Shown here: in pieces, positions 6,701 to 13,337 of the stretch
Layout of the letters: every line of letters begins with the position of its first letter
Position numbering within the stretch: position 1 is the first letter of the stretch
From: JBDTMC01 sp039934475
Lineage (GTDB): Bacteria > Acidobacteriota > Terriglobia > Bryobacterales > Bryobacteraceae
Reading direction: 5' to 3'
Assembly (NCBI GenBank): GCA_039934475.1
Contig: JBDTMC010000176.1
Span: 1 to 14,080, forward strand
DNA: 14,080 bases
Position numbers and translations under genes: made by a program
Notes under the pieces: generated by a model
What the model was told of the DNA's origin: nothing
Seen by the model: the letters and a program-made list of their open reading frames with translations, nothing else
The model's database searches: none

Positions 6701-7384
6701 ATGGGACGAATCAGTATTTTGTTCTTTGTCGTCGTAGGTCTCTCCGCCCTGCCGGGCGTTGTCCTGGCACAGGGCACTAGCGGCAGTGGAACATTCGGAG
6801 GTACCGTACAACCGGCGTTTACAATCACCACTATGAGTAATGGTGTCCTAGCCACAGCCATGGGAACCTTCGGCACGTTGCCCGTTGGCCAGAACACTCT
6901 CAGTGCACCGCCGCCGGTAGCGTTCCGGGTCCGCAGCAACGCGCCATACAAGCTAATGGTGCAGGTCGGTGCTTTGGTGGGTATGACCGACGGAGTAGCG
7001 TCCGCCGACGGCTCAACAGCCCAAGGCATCGTGACCGGCAATTTCGGGTTCGGTTTCACGGCACCAGTGGATCCGAGCGGCAACAGCGTTGTCGGCGGAG
7101 GATCCAGCCCTATCCGCGTAGACACGATTGTCACCGGATTTGATGTACAGAACGGCTGGCCAGCAGTTAGTGGCCAATCCCCCAACTTCACCAAAACGCT
7201 CCACGATGTTTACGGCCACGACGTCCAGATTCTGGGTGGCCCCCGAATCAGCGCTAGTGGCGATAATAGCAGTGACGACAACTCTTTGACGGTCACCGTC
7301 GGCATCGCCATCCTGCCACAGTACCTGTCTGCTGGGAATTTCAGCGGCACTTTAACGTTTACCATTGCCTCTTCCGGGTTGTAA
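6701..7384 (+). CDS. Secreted pilin-like beta subunit 4
   Basis: 227 residues from ATG 6701, with AAAGGA about 9 nt upstream. The frame is open back to about 6614, but that would place 29 basic residues before the signal sequence. The MGRI start matches subunit 3. The signal peptide ends VVLA-QG. The mature part begins with the same QGTSGSGTFGGTV as subunit 2 and keeps the blocks VAFRVRSNAPYKLMVQVG, GNFGFGFT, SVVGGGSSPIRVD, GFDVQNGWP, FTKTLHDVYGHDVQILGG, PRISASGDN and VTVGIAILPQYLSAGNFSGT. It is closer to subunit 2 at the termini and to subunit 3 in the signal peptide, suggesting repeated tandem duplication. No cysteine in the mature protein. Likely structural fibre subunit feeding the outer-membrane protein encoded next. 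Confidence 0.84.
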   Translation: MGRISILFFVVVGLSALPGVVLAQGTSGSGTFGGTVQPAFTITTMSNGVLATAMGTFGTLPVGQNTLSAPPPVAFRVRSNAPYKLMVQVGALVGMTDGVASADGSTAQGIVTGNFGFGFTAPVDPSGNSVVGGGSSPIRVDTIVTGFDVQNGWPAVSGQSPNFTKTLHDVYGHDVQILGGPRISASGDNSSDDNSLTVTVGIAILPQYLSAGNFSGTLTFTIASSGL

Positions 7385-7663
7385 GAACCAATTCGCGTCT
7401 ATTAGGGAAACTGTTGGCCCCGATGCCGCTATTGGAAGGAGCCGACGAAGATGCTAGTGGCGTAATCCGTGATAACAAGTGCCGAGCAGCGAAGGCAGTC
7501 AAATGAAGAATAGCCATAGCTGACTGACCTTAGAGTCGGGCTCTCCTTTGCTGGCATGGACATCCCCTTTCGCTACGCGAGCATCAGCCAGCATGGGGAC
7601 ACGGAGATTGATGGGAAGTTCGCTGACATCACGCAACGGAAGCTCCGCCAAACGGGGAGAATT
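7385..7663 (+). other. Long gap before the usher-like gene
   Basis: At 279 nt this is the longest gap inside the cluster; the others are 46-105 nt. No stable gene is supported. A 27-codon frame at 7423-7506 and an AAGGAG box before a 4-codon frame at 7451 are too short to call. No riboswitch consensus that I know matches. Imperfectly complementary GGAGCCGAC (about 7438-7446) and GTCGGGCTCTCC (about 7534-7545) could pair. The space may hold a secondary promoter or mRNA processing region for the large outer-membrane gene. Confidence 0.35.
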
Positions 7664-10600
7664 ATGAAATCCGTGCGTCCGCATTCTTCGATGCTCAGCC
7701 TGTTCAGGGGAGCATTGCTGGGTGTCCTTTCTGCGACTGCCGCGGGCCAATCGCCACAGCAGTATAACCTTCGCGTAAACGGCACACCTGTTGTGACTAT
7801 GCGGCCGGCAACACGAGTAGTGGGGGAATGGTTTGTTCCTTTGCTGCCGCTCGCTAGAGCACTGGGTATTAGCCTCACGTATGATCCCGCCGCTCAGTCG
7901 CTTCGCGCCTTGCGAAGCGACGGCATTACCGCCACCTACGACGGGCCGACGGGCCGAATCCTACAGGGTTCCGTGTTGGCGGGCCAGGTGGCTAATTTCC
8001 ACCAAGTGCAGCTCAACGTAGGTGTAGAGAACGTGGTGTTCCCCCTCAACGGAGCGATCGCCCTCTTCGGGGTGACCGCCCGGGAAGATCCGGAGCAGCA
8101 GGTATTGGAGATCGAGTCGCCCGCCTCCACAGGTGGCGCCGGGGCTAACGGGCCTTCCTTCCAGTTCGCCTCGCTGGAAGAACGATATGGGCTTATTTCC
8201 AACGGAACCATCTCGCAGCAATTTCTCAACGTCCGTGGCCAAACCTTAATGGATGGCAATCGCTTGAACGCTAATCTGGAATTGACCCGAAGCATGGGTG
8301 GTGCCTTAATTGGTTTCCAGCAGGGTTCTCTACGCCTGGAGATGGCCCATGAGCGCGCCATTACCGCCGGCGATCAGGGAACCTATACAGGTGTCGAGGC
8401 ACTGATGAACTCGGTTCGTGGGTTGGGATACGAGTGGCGCTGGCACGGGTTTTTGGGGGACGTGTACGGGGGACGCGCCGCCAGCTCAATATCATCCGGT
8501 CTTGGTACTTCCGGACTCGCCAGGTACGATAGCACACTGGCAGGATTCGGTTTGCATCGCAAAGTCAAAACGGCTGACCTCTCGCTGGCCGGAAATGGGT
8601 TCCGCGGAGCACGGCGCAGCGGAACCTCCGTCGGAGCAGCCTACACGGGTACCTATGCCAGAAACGAGTTCAGACTGCAAGGACTGCTGGGATACTTCTC
8701 CGGCTTCAGCTTGCGCCCAGTGCTGCAATCTGTGAGTGGCGCCGTGGGTTCCCAGGAGGCCGCAACGACTGCCTCAGGCGGCATTGTTGAGGTGGAGCAA
8801 GAAACACAGCATGTTAAAGGTCTGGCCTATGGGTTCAGCGCAGTGGACGGTTTCACACCGTTCAAGAGCAACATCCTGATGTTCACCGGGCTTTGGGAGA
8901 ACTATAGCCGGAATTTCCTAATCGTGAGGGGGGAGTCACGATTCAGCGCGGTTTCGAGAAAATCGCTTGCCGCGAGCATTAGACCGAACCGGTATATCAG
9001 CTTCATGGGCAGCATCCGGCAAGAAACCGAGTTGTTAGGGAGCGCCGAATCCCAAAGTGGCTACACTTTTGGGGTCAACGCATCAGCGCCTGGGCCGATG
9101 CCGATTCAAGCCGGATACTTCCGATCAGTCCAGCAGAATCGCGGTTCATCGGGTACCCGCTTTGAGCTCTCCCAGTACTCTCTCCAAGTGCCCAGATGGA
9201 ATCGCTTTGGAGTGAGCGCCATTTACTCCGAGGTGCACTTCGGCAGTCTACTGTCGCGATCCATCACCGAGACGCTCTCCAGCGATCTCGCACGCTTCGG
9301 TCGGTTGTCGTTCCACGACCAGTTGCAGATCGAAAGCGGCCACAATTACGGGTTCGACTGGTCGCGGGAGTTCGGGCGGTCAGGAGCCTACGCGCTGGGA
9401 GGCCTGGAACGCCAGACGTCGCGCCACCGGGAGGCGATGCTCGCTCCTATGACCGCCGTCAGGCTCCCCCTGTTCCGCGGACAAACCTTGACCATGTCAT
9501 ATCTCAACGTGGGTGGTTCATCCATGTTCCGCATTGAGATCGGCGGGCCGATTCTCCGGAAGCGAGAACAGGTGACGACAAACTCACAGACGGCGCTAGT
9601 CGTTCTGGCATCGCTCACCGGCCAAGTCTATTTCGACGCGGATCTCGACGGAAACTTCAGGCCCGCAGTGGATCAACCCATCCAAAAACTGCAGATCTGG
9701 CTGGACGGGGAAGTTTCTACGACTACAGACTCCGCGGGTTACTTCCATTTCGACGGCCTCGCTCCCGGCAGTCATAGCCTACGCGCGCGAATCGACACGC
9801 TTCCCGCCAATCTCATTTTTGCTCAGGAGGAACTACATCTTGCCGTCATGCCATACCATTCCAATCGGCAGGACTTTCGAGCCATTCGGACCGGGAAGAT
9901 CCAAGGCGGGGTGACCATCGCGACCCTGGACGATGCTGGCCGAGATGTCGTGAAACCGTTTCCCGACGCGCGAATTCTCGCCGCCGGCAACCGGGATTCC
10001 TTCTCCGAGAGCGATGGCGCTTTCGTCCTGGGCGATTTGCCACCGGGATCCTACCTACTCCGGCTGGACCCCGCTACCGTGCCCGGCAGTTTTGTCTGCC
10101 ATCCCGCCACGCAGACTATTGAAGTCAGATCCGGAAAGAGCTCAGCCGCAGTGGAGTTCCGCCTTTTGCGACCGGTGATTGTACGATTGGCCCCAGCTCT
10201 TTCGCGAGGCGTCATCGAGGGCTTCGTTTGGGATGGCCGTGCCAACGGACGGGCTCCTGCCCCTGGAGTCACCGTTCGCCTTGACCACGGACGCACCTCC
10301 GCTTCTGGGTTCGATGGGCGATTCCGCTTCGCGGACGTGACCGCGGGCGATCACCTTATCGGAATTGTCACCGAACAACTGCCGGTCGAGTTCGAACTCG
10401 GACCAACCACGGAAGCCACTGTTGCCGTCACCCCAGGCAAGGCCGCCATAGTCGAGCTTGGCGTCATCCTCGTGTCCATGCTGAGGGGCGAGGTCATCGG
10501 CCCGGCGGGGATGCCGCTGGATACAGTAGTGATCCGTCTCTCTGGCACCGAACGTCAGACCACCGCTGACGCCACAGGACATTTCCGTTTCCCCAAGCTC

Positions 10601-10801
10601 GTCGACGGCGATTACACTGTCGTGCTGGAAGAGAAGATGTTGCCTGAACATTGCTTTCTCACGACACCCGGCAGCGTCACGCTCTCTCTCCGAGCTGGAC
10701 AGGAAACACCTCAAGCCGAATTCCGCTGCGAGATTCGCAAGCAAGGGAAACCCACTCCGGTGAAGCGCACGCAGCCTCGCGTCGAGGCCCGCCCACTTTG
10801 A
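7664..10801 (+). CDS. Usher-like outer-membrane protein with C-terminal SdrD-B repeats
   Basis: 1045 residues from ATG 7664, chosen because GGGGAG lies 4 nt upstream and a signal peptide (residues 1-28, LSLFRGALLGVLSATAAGQ) follows at once; the frame is open further upstream. Residues about 32-152 form a compact domain like the copper-amine-oxidase N-terminal/stalk fold (LRVNGTPVV, WFVPLLPLARALGISLTYDP), similar in size to an usher N-terminal domain. Residues about 165-640 are long alternating, aromatic-bordered Gly-rich strands typical of an outer-membrane barrel. Four Ig-like SdrD-B/carboxypeptidase-regulatory repeats follow: about 648-740 (GQVYFDADLDGNFRPA, SAGYFHFDGLAPGSH), 745-835 (DGAFVLGDLPPGSYLLRLDP), 848-935 (DGRFRFADVTAGDH) and 938-1022 (TGHFRFPKLVDGDYTVVLEE). 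It follows the four subunits and the chaperone, so a pore and assembly platform for them is the simplest role. A large adhesive barrel protein is the alternative. Confidence 0.75.
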   Translation: MKSVRPHSSMLSLFRGALLGVLSATAAGQSPQQYNLRVNGTPVVTMRPATRVVGEWFVPLLPLARALGISLTYDPAAQSLRALRSDGITATYDGPTGRILQGSVLAGQVANFHQVQLNVGVENVVFPLNGAIALFGVTAREDPEQQVLEIESPASTGGAGANGPSFQFASLEERYGLISNGTISQQFLNVRGQTLMDGNRLNANLELTRSMGGALIGFQQGSLRLEMAHERAITAGDQGTYTGVEALMNSVRGLGYEWRWHGFLGDVYGGRAASSISSGLGTSGLARYDSTLAGFGLHRKVKTADLSLAGNGFRGARRSGTSVGAAYTGTYARNEFRLQGLLGYFSGFSLRPVLQSVSGAVGSQEAATTASGGIVEVEQETQHVKGLAYGFSAVDGFTPFKSNILMFTGLWENYSRNFLIVRGESRFSAVSRKSLAASIRPNRYISFMGSIRQETELLGSAESQSGYTFGVNASAPGPMPIQAGYFRSVQQNRGSSGTRFELSQYSLQVPRWNRFGVSAIYSEVHFGSLLSRSITETLSSDLARFGRLSFHDQLQIESGHNYGFDWSREFGRSGAYALGGLERQTSRHREAMLAPMTAVRLPLFRGQTLTMSYLNVGGSSMFRIEIGGPILRKREQVTTNSQTALVVLASLTGQVYFDADLDGNFRPAVDQPIQKLQIWLDGEVSTTTDSAGYFHFDGLAPGSHSLRARIDTLPANLIFAQEELHLAVMPYHSNRQDFRAIRTGKIQGGVTIATLDDAGRDVVKPFPDARILAAGNRDSFSESDGAFVLGDLPPGSYLLRLDPATVPGSFVCHPATQTIEVRSGKSSAAVEFRLLRPVIVRLAPALSRGVIEGFVWDGRANGRAPAPGVTVRLDHGRTSASGFDGRFRFADVTAGDHLIGIVTEQLPVEFELGPTTEATVAVTPGKAAIVELGVILVSMLRGEVIGPAGMPLDTVVIRLSGTERQTTADATGHFRFPKLVDGDYTVVLEEKMLPEHCFLTTPGSVTLSLRAGQETPQAEFRCEIRKQGKPTPVKRTQPRVEARPL

Positions 10802-10840
10802 AACCCGCGCGAGGCCACCCGGAGAAAATGATGCCCCCTG

Positions 10841-10862
10841 GCGGGCAGGTGGATCTGCCCGC
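10841..10862 (+). terminator. Hairpin downstream of the usher-like gene
   Basis: GCGGGCAG and CTGCCCGC form a perfect 8-bp GC-rich stem around a GTGGAT loop, 40 nt after the stop at 10801. No T-tract follows, so it is not a classical intrinsic terminator. It may still end or protect the transcript at the convergent junction with the minus-strand remnants. Confidence 0.4.
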
Positions 10863-10920
10863 TCATGAGTCGGACAATCCTCCTCTGAAGCAGCGCTCTC
10901 TTGCCTCGGATCCAAGAGAG

Positions 10921-11255
10921 GCAGGGCAACCGTGAAGGAGCTTCCCCCGCCGGGAATGCTTTCTACCGCTATCTTTCCATGATGCGGTGCACGATCTGCG
11001 CGGCCACTGCGAGTCTCAGACCATCTCCTCCCTCTGCGCGTGACCGCACCTTGTCGGCTCGCCAGAAGCGTTCGAACAGGTGAGGCAACGCGGCCGGTCC
11101 GATGCCAATGCCGGTATCGCTTATAGCGATCCGCAACTTGGATCGTTCCAACGCCACCGTAATATCAATCACTCCCTGATCGGTATACTTCGGGGCATTA
11201 TCCCAAGAGGATGAAAAAGAGTCTGGGCAAGTCCGTCTCGATGCCTTGTAGGTGC
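10921..11255 (-). pseudogene. Sensor histidine kinase A, C-terminal ATPase remnant
   Basis: Reading leftward from about 11250 the order is GIETDLPRLFFILL, then DNAPKYTDQG (N box), VALERSKLRIAISDTGIGIG (G1 box), LPHLFERFWRADKVRSR, and GGDGLRLAVAAQIVHR (a degraded G2 box; GTGLGLA is usual). After HR the sequence resumes as HHGKIAVESIPGGGSSFTVA. Two single-base frame changes interrupt it: one extra base near 11205 between FILL and DNAPKYT, and one missing base near 10990 between VHR and HHGK. The sensor, HAMP and HisKA parts are gone because the 5' side is replaced by IS21 sequence. The kinase is dead. A CTCTCTTG/CAAGAGAG inverted pair (10896-10920) lies at its 3' end. Similarity is to the BaeS/CusS-type kinases in general; the cognate regulator is not in the window. 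Confidence 0.75.
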
Positions 11256-11701
11256 ATGAGACCAAATCCTGGAAGATGGCCTTGGCATTGCGGCCCTTGC
11301 CGAGCGACATCTCGATGAAATTAAGGCGGGGCTCCCAGGCACTGGCGGAACGCTGCGGCCGGGCTCGACAGCAGGGCCAGAGTCGGGGGTCACCTCGTTG
11401 GCCGGTTTTGAAATCGCCGGCAAGGCGGGGCACATCTCGGCGGTCGCCCTTGTCTCCGCGCCAGGGTCGGGGGCACTTCGTTGGCCGGTTTTGCCTGGGC
11501 CGATCTGGGTAGCGCACGCACGTTCGTAATCCGCGGCTGCGGCAGCGGCAGCGGTCTGACGGCGATGCCCGCTGCCTTCAAGTAAGCGCCCGCCGTCTCC
11601 CGGCGCATCCCGCTTTCCTCTTCGATGCGCTGCAGCGTCCAACCCAGTCGCCCCAACGCGATGACTTGTTGTTTTTTCTCTTCGCTCAAGACATTGCTCA
11701 C
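11256..11701 (-). pseudogene. istA: IS21-family IstA transposase, frameshifted N-terminal remnant
   Basis: From GTG 11701 the protein starts MSNVLSEEKKQQVIALGRLG, WTLQRIEEESGMRRETAGAY, LKAAGIAV. This is the helix-turn-helix DNA-binding N-terminus of IstA-type transposases. A Pro-rich linker with repeated KPANEV follows, then in other frames PANEVTPDSGPAVEPGRS and finally NFIEMSLGKGRNAKAIFQDL, the second conserved IstA block before the DDE core. At least two frame changes lie in the linker. The DDE domain (about 300 more residues) and the partner ATPase istB are absent. At 11256 the sequence passes abruptly into the kinase A remnant, so the element was cut by deletion or recombination. It cannot transpose by itself. 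Confidence 0.75.
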
Positions 11702-11785
11702 ATCGACGGAGGGTCCCCCGTCGCAGTCAATGTCCTGCCTCAGTTTCGTTGGCCGGTTTTCAGACGTCCCTCATTGGCCGGTTTT
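11377..11785. repeat. Four copies of AAAACCGGCCAA in the IS21 left end
   Basis: TTGGCCGGTTTT (plus strand) occurs at 11398-11409, 11481-11492, 11749-11760 and 11774-11785. The first two sit inside a larger imperfect repeat of 32-33 nt (11377-11409 and 11461-11492) that encodes the KPANEV linker blocks of istA. The last two are in the non-coding leader before the istA start. IS21-family ends are known to carry multiple transposase-binding repeats, which fits the two leader copies; whether the coding copies also bind is inference. Confidence 0.7.
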
Positions 11786-11816
11786 GGGTGACCCCCAAGG
11801 TGAAAGCTGGATAGCA
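11702..11816 (-). mobile_element. IS21-family left end (leader and terminus)
   Basis: Non-coding segment between the istA start and the response-regulator remnant. It holds two AAAACCGGCCAA repeats and, on the minus strand, would begin TGCTATCCAGCTTTCACC if the terminus is at 11816, where a CA (TG on the minus strand) gives the usual IS21-type end. The exact terminus is inferred. No target duplication can be checked because the other end of the element is missing. Confidence 0.5.
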
Positions 11817-11869
11817 TGGTTGCGGGGAACGCGGCCCGAGGCTCAGTTTCTGCTTGGCCTGATGGATGC

Positions 11870-12027
11870 CGCCGAGAAGCGTCCCGACGGACGAAGGCCA
11901 TCGCCTGGTCACCGTCTTTGAGGACCGTCAGTTCAAAGTGGAGTTCTGCGTACTCAAGGGCTTTTCGAAAAAGATGAACGTCGGCTTCATTGTCTTCCAC
12001 CAGGAGAATTCGAAATGGTTCGCTCAT
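11870..12027 (-). pseudogene. Rcp-like response regulator, truncated receiver
   Basis: ATG 12027 with a strong AAGGAGG box 9 nt upstream. The sequence is MSEPFRILLVEDNEADVHLF then RKALEYAELHFELTVLKDGD, QAMAFVRR. E11-D12 form the start of the acidic pocket. The form EDNEADV, plus an alpha1 ending in LTVLKDG, is typical of the small single-domain regulators that pair with phytochrome-like kinases. Homology stops near residue 50, before the phosphoacceptor Asp block (about residue 65), and the frame continues through the IS21 end to a stop at 11740. It is therefore a non-phosphorylatable stub. The start overlaps the kinase B stop by ATGA, showing they were a translationally coupled pair. Confidence 0.75.
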
Positions 12028-12185
12028 GCCGATGATCCTCCTTTCGCGGTCGGAAGCGTACAAAAAAACGTGGACCCGCGGCCGACTTCTGATTCTACCC
12101 AGATCCTGCCTCCATAACGGTCAACAACGCGCTGGCAGATGGCCAAGCCAATGCCCGTGCCGGGGATATCTTTGCCGTGCAGCCG
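12024..12185 (-). pseudogene. Histidine kinase B, intact 3' end cut by transposon
   Basis: 53 in-frame codons with no defects: RLHGKDIPGTGIGLAICQRV (G2 box GTGIGLA), then VDRYGGRIWVESEVGRGSTF and FCTLPTAKGGSSA, stop TGA 12024. This is the last part of the HATPase domain of a phytochrome-type/PAS sensor kinase (the usual context is F.RLHG.D..GTGIGL). The upstream codon boundary at 12185/12186 is exactly where the transposon terminal TGT begins, so the insertion split the gene here. The rest of the kinase should lie beyond the other transposon end, outside the window. The preserved sequence suggests a rather recent event. Confidence 0.8.
12037..12043 (-). promoter_or_regulatory. Ribosome binding site of the response-regulator stub
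   Basis: On the minus strand AAGGAGG lies 9 nt before ATG 12027 and inside the last codons of kinase B. It fixes MSEPF as the start rather than the in-frame ATG-like codon at 12063. Confidence 0.8.
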
Positions 12186-12295
12186 TGTCGATTTGCTTTA
12201 ACGAGTGGACTGAACAGCAGTTTTCCCTGCTTCTGAATTTTTAATCAGTGGACTGGCCTCCGGATTGAGCGATTTTGCGTTAATGAGTGGACCGG
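12186..12295. repeat. Transposon end with three terminal repeats
   Basis: The end starts TGTCGATTTGC at 12186. Three related repeats follow: 12190-12215 (GATTTGC then TTTAACGAGTGGACTGAAC), 12235-12257 (GAATTTTTAATCAGTGGACTGG with C) and 12270-12295 (GATTTTGCGTTAATGAGTGG then ACCGGC). The shared core is TTAA-(N)-(N)-AGTGGAC(T/C)G, with GTGGAC spaced 43 and 39 nt apart. Multiple ~20-bp transposase-binding repeats next to a 5'-TGT end are typical of Tn402/Tn5053/Tn7-type elements. Confidence 0.75.
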
Positions 12296-13335
12296 CTTGA
12301 CACCGGGCGGTGGAGTGACCCCCGGGGCCTTGGCGGCCATCGCCTGGAACGGAAAAAGAGCTCCTCCTGAAACGGGTCCATGAGGCACTCAGCGAGATCG
12401 GCGAGGCTGGTGCCTCGGGTCAGAGTCCACGGATCATTTTCCATGACCCGTCGTAACTCTGGTCCTATCAACAGGCATGCGACGGCCGCCAGCAAAGCCC
12501 GGCGCCGTGTCACGGTTGTGCGTGAGAGCCAGTACTCGACTTTCGCCCGAAGCCGATGGCGACTGTGCGGGAAGCTGTCGACAGCGAACCAGACAATGGG
12601 TGACCGATCCGGGTCTATCTTCGAGGGGCGCGTTAGCGCCCACACCAGGTCTTCGACCAGCCGAACAAATTCGTGGGGTGTGGAAGGCCCCGCCCAGAGA
12701 GTGTCCACGTGACGGCCGTCCAGAGCATGGGTCAGTGTCCGCTCAAACCGAAGTATCCATTTCACAGCTTTTTGTTCGCCAGGCCGGCGTTTCCTGCCTT
12801 CGGCCGCTTCTTGGACTTCGCGGCAGGACTCACAAATGAAGTAGAACAAGCGGCCCACATGCCGGCATCTCAGCGTGCAAGCCCGAGCGCAGTGCGTGCA
12901 GCAATCCAACAGTGGTTCCTGATGCCGGGGGCAGAACGTCGTGGCAGCCGACAACCAACGCAGTCGGAGAAATTGAACCCCATGCTCTCGATCCCCTTGT
13001 AGGCAGCGCGTACAGACCTGAATCCAGGGTGCGGGATCGTAGGATGAGCCGTCGGTCGATCCGTTGAAGATGATACATCGAGTGGCCCAATGATCTGGCC
13101 ATCCGCGAAAGTACCCATTAAATGTATGCAGGCGGGCGATACGAGGCTCGATTCGTGTCGCCCGGCAGATCGATTGCAGCGCGAACTCGTCCGGGGAGAT
13201 CGCAAGATCTCGCCACCGGATGCCTGTACCGAAGAGTTCCTGTAGTTCCACATCGTAAATCGCCGCGATCCGATGAAGCCAAGAGAGCAGCATCTCTCCG
13301 GGCTCTGGCCGGAGGACAACCGGCAACAAATGCAT
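12280..13335 (-). CDS. tniQ: TniQ family transposition adaptor
   Basis: 351 residues, ATG 13335, starting 2 nt after the tniB stop (TAA-TC-ATG), so the two are co-translated. Residues 1-100 carry the TniQ N-terminal domain (LLPVVLRPEPGEMLLSWLHR, an RP.PGE.L.SWL pattern). Zinc-binding pairs follow: C108-C111, C135/H138 (TTFCPRHQ), C146-C149 and C168-C171. Residues about 175-330 are helical. TniQ/TnsD-like proteins bridge target DNA or guide complexes to the TniB/TnsC ATPase. The length is in the range of Tn402/Tn5053-type TniQ proteins, well short of TnsD. Its stop codon (12280-12282) lies within the third terminal repeat, so the gene runs right up to the element end. No missing key residue was noticed. 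Confidence 0.85.
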   Translation of the reverse strand: MHLLPVVLRPEPGEMLLSWLHRIAAIYDVELQELFGTGIRWRDLAISPDEFALQSICRATRIEPRIARLHTFNGYFRGWPDHWATRCIIFNGSTDGSSYDPAPWIQVCTRCLQGDREHGVQFLRLRWLSAATTFCPRHQEPLLDCCTHCARACTLRCRHVGRLFYFICESCREVQEAAEGRKRRPGEQKAVKWILRFERTLTHALDGRHVDTLWAGPSTPHEFVRLVEDLVWALTRPSKIDPDRSPIVWFAVDSFPHSRHRLRAKVEYWLSRTTVTRRRALLAAVACLLIGPELRRVMENDPWTLTRGTSLADLAECLMDPFQEELFFRSRRWPPRPRGSLHRPVSSRSTH

Positions 13336-13337
13336 GA

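Noticed and set aside
7423..7506. 27-codon ATG frame in the gap before the usher-like gene, plus a 4-codon frame at 7451 with an AAGGAG box
   Set aside because: Too short, no recognisable composition or homology, and no evidence of translation; a chance frame is as likely.
10142..10915. 257-codon minus-strand frame antisense to the usher-like gene
   Set aside because: It mirrors the third codon position of a clear plus-strand gene and has a typical GC-rich shadow composition; the only real part is its first few codons, which belong to the kinase A remnant.
10896..10920. CTCTCTTG/CAAGAGAG hairpin as a terminator
   Set aside because: No T-tract on either strand, a 9-nt loop, and it overlaps the 3' end of the kinase A reading frame, so it is at best incidental.
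12186..12300. CRISPR-like array (three ~20-bp repeats spaced about 40 nt)
   Set aside because: Repeats are imperfect, at a TGT transposon end and next to tniQ; this is the pattern of transposase-binding sites, not of a CRISPR array.
12477..12839. Plus-strand frames opposite tniQ
   Set aside because: Antisense to a gene with clear zinc-binding and TniQ motifs; no independent support.
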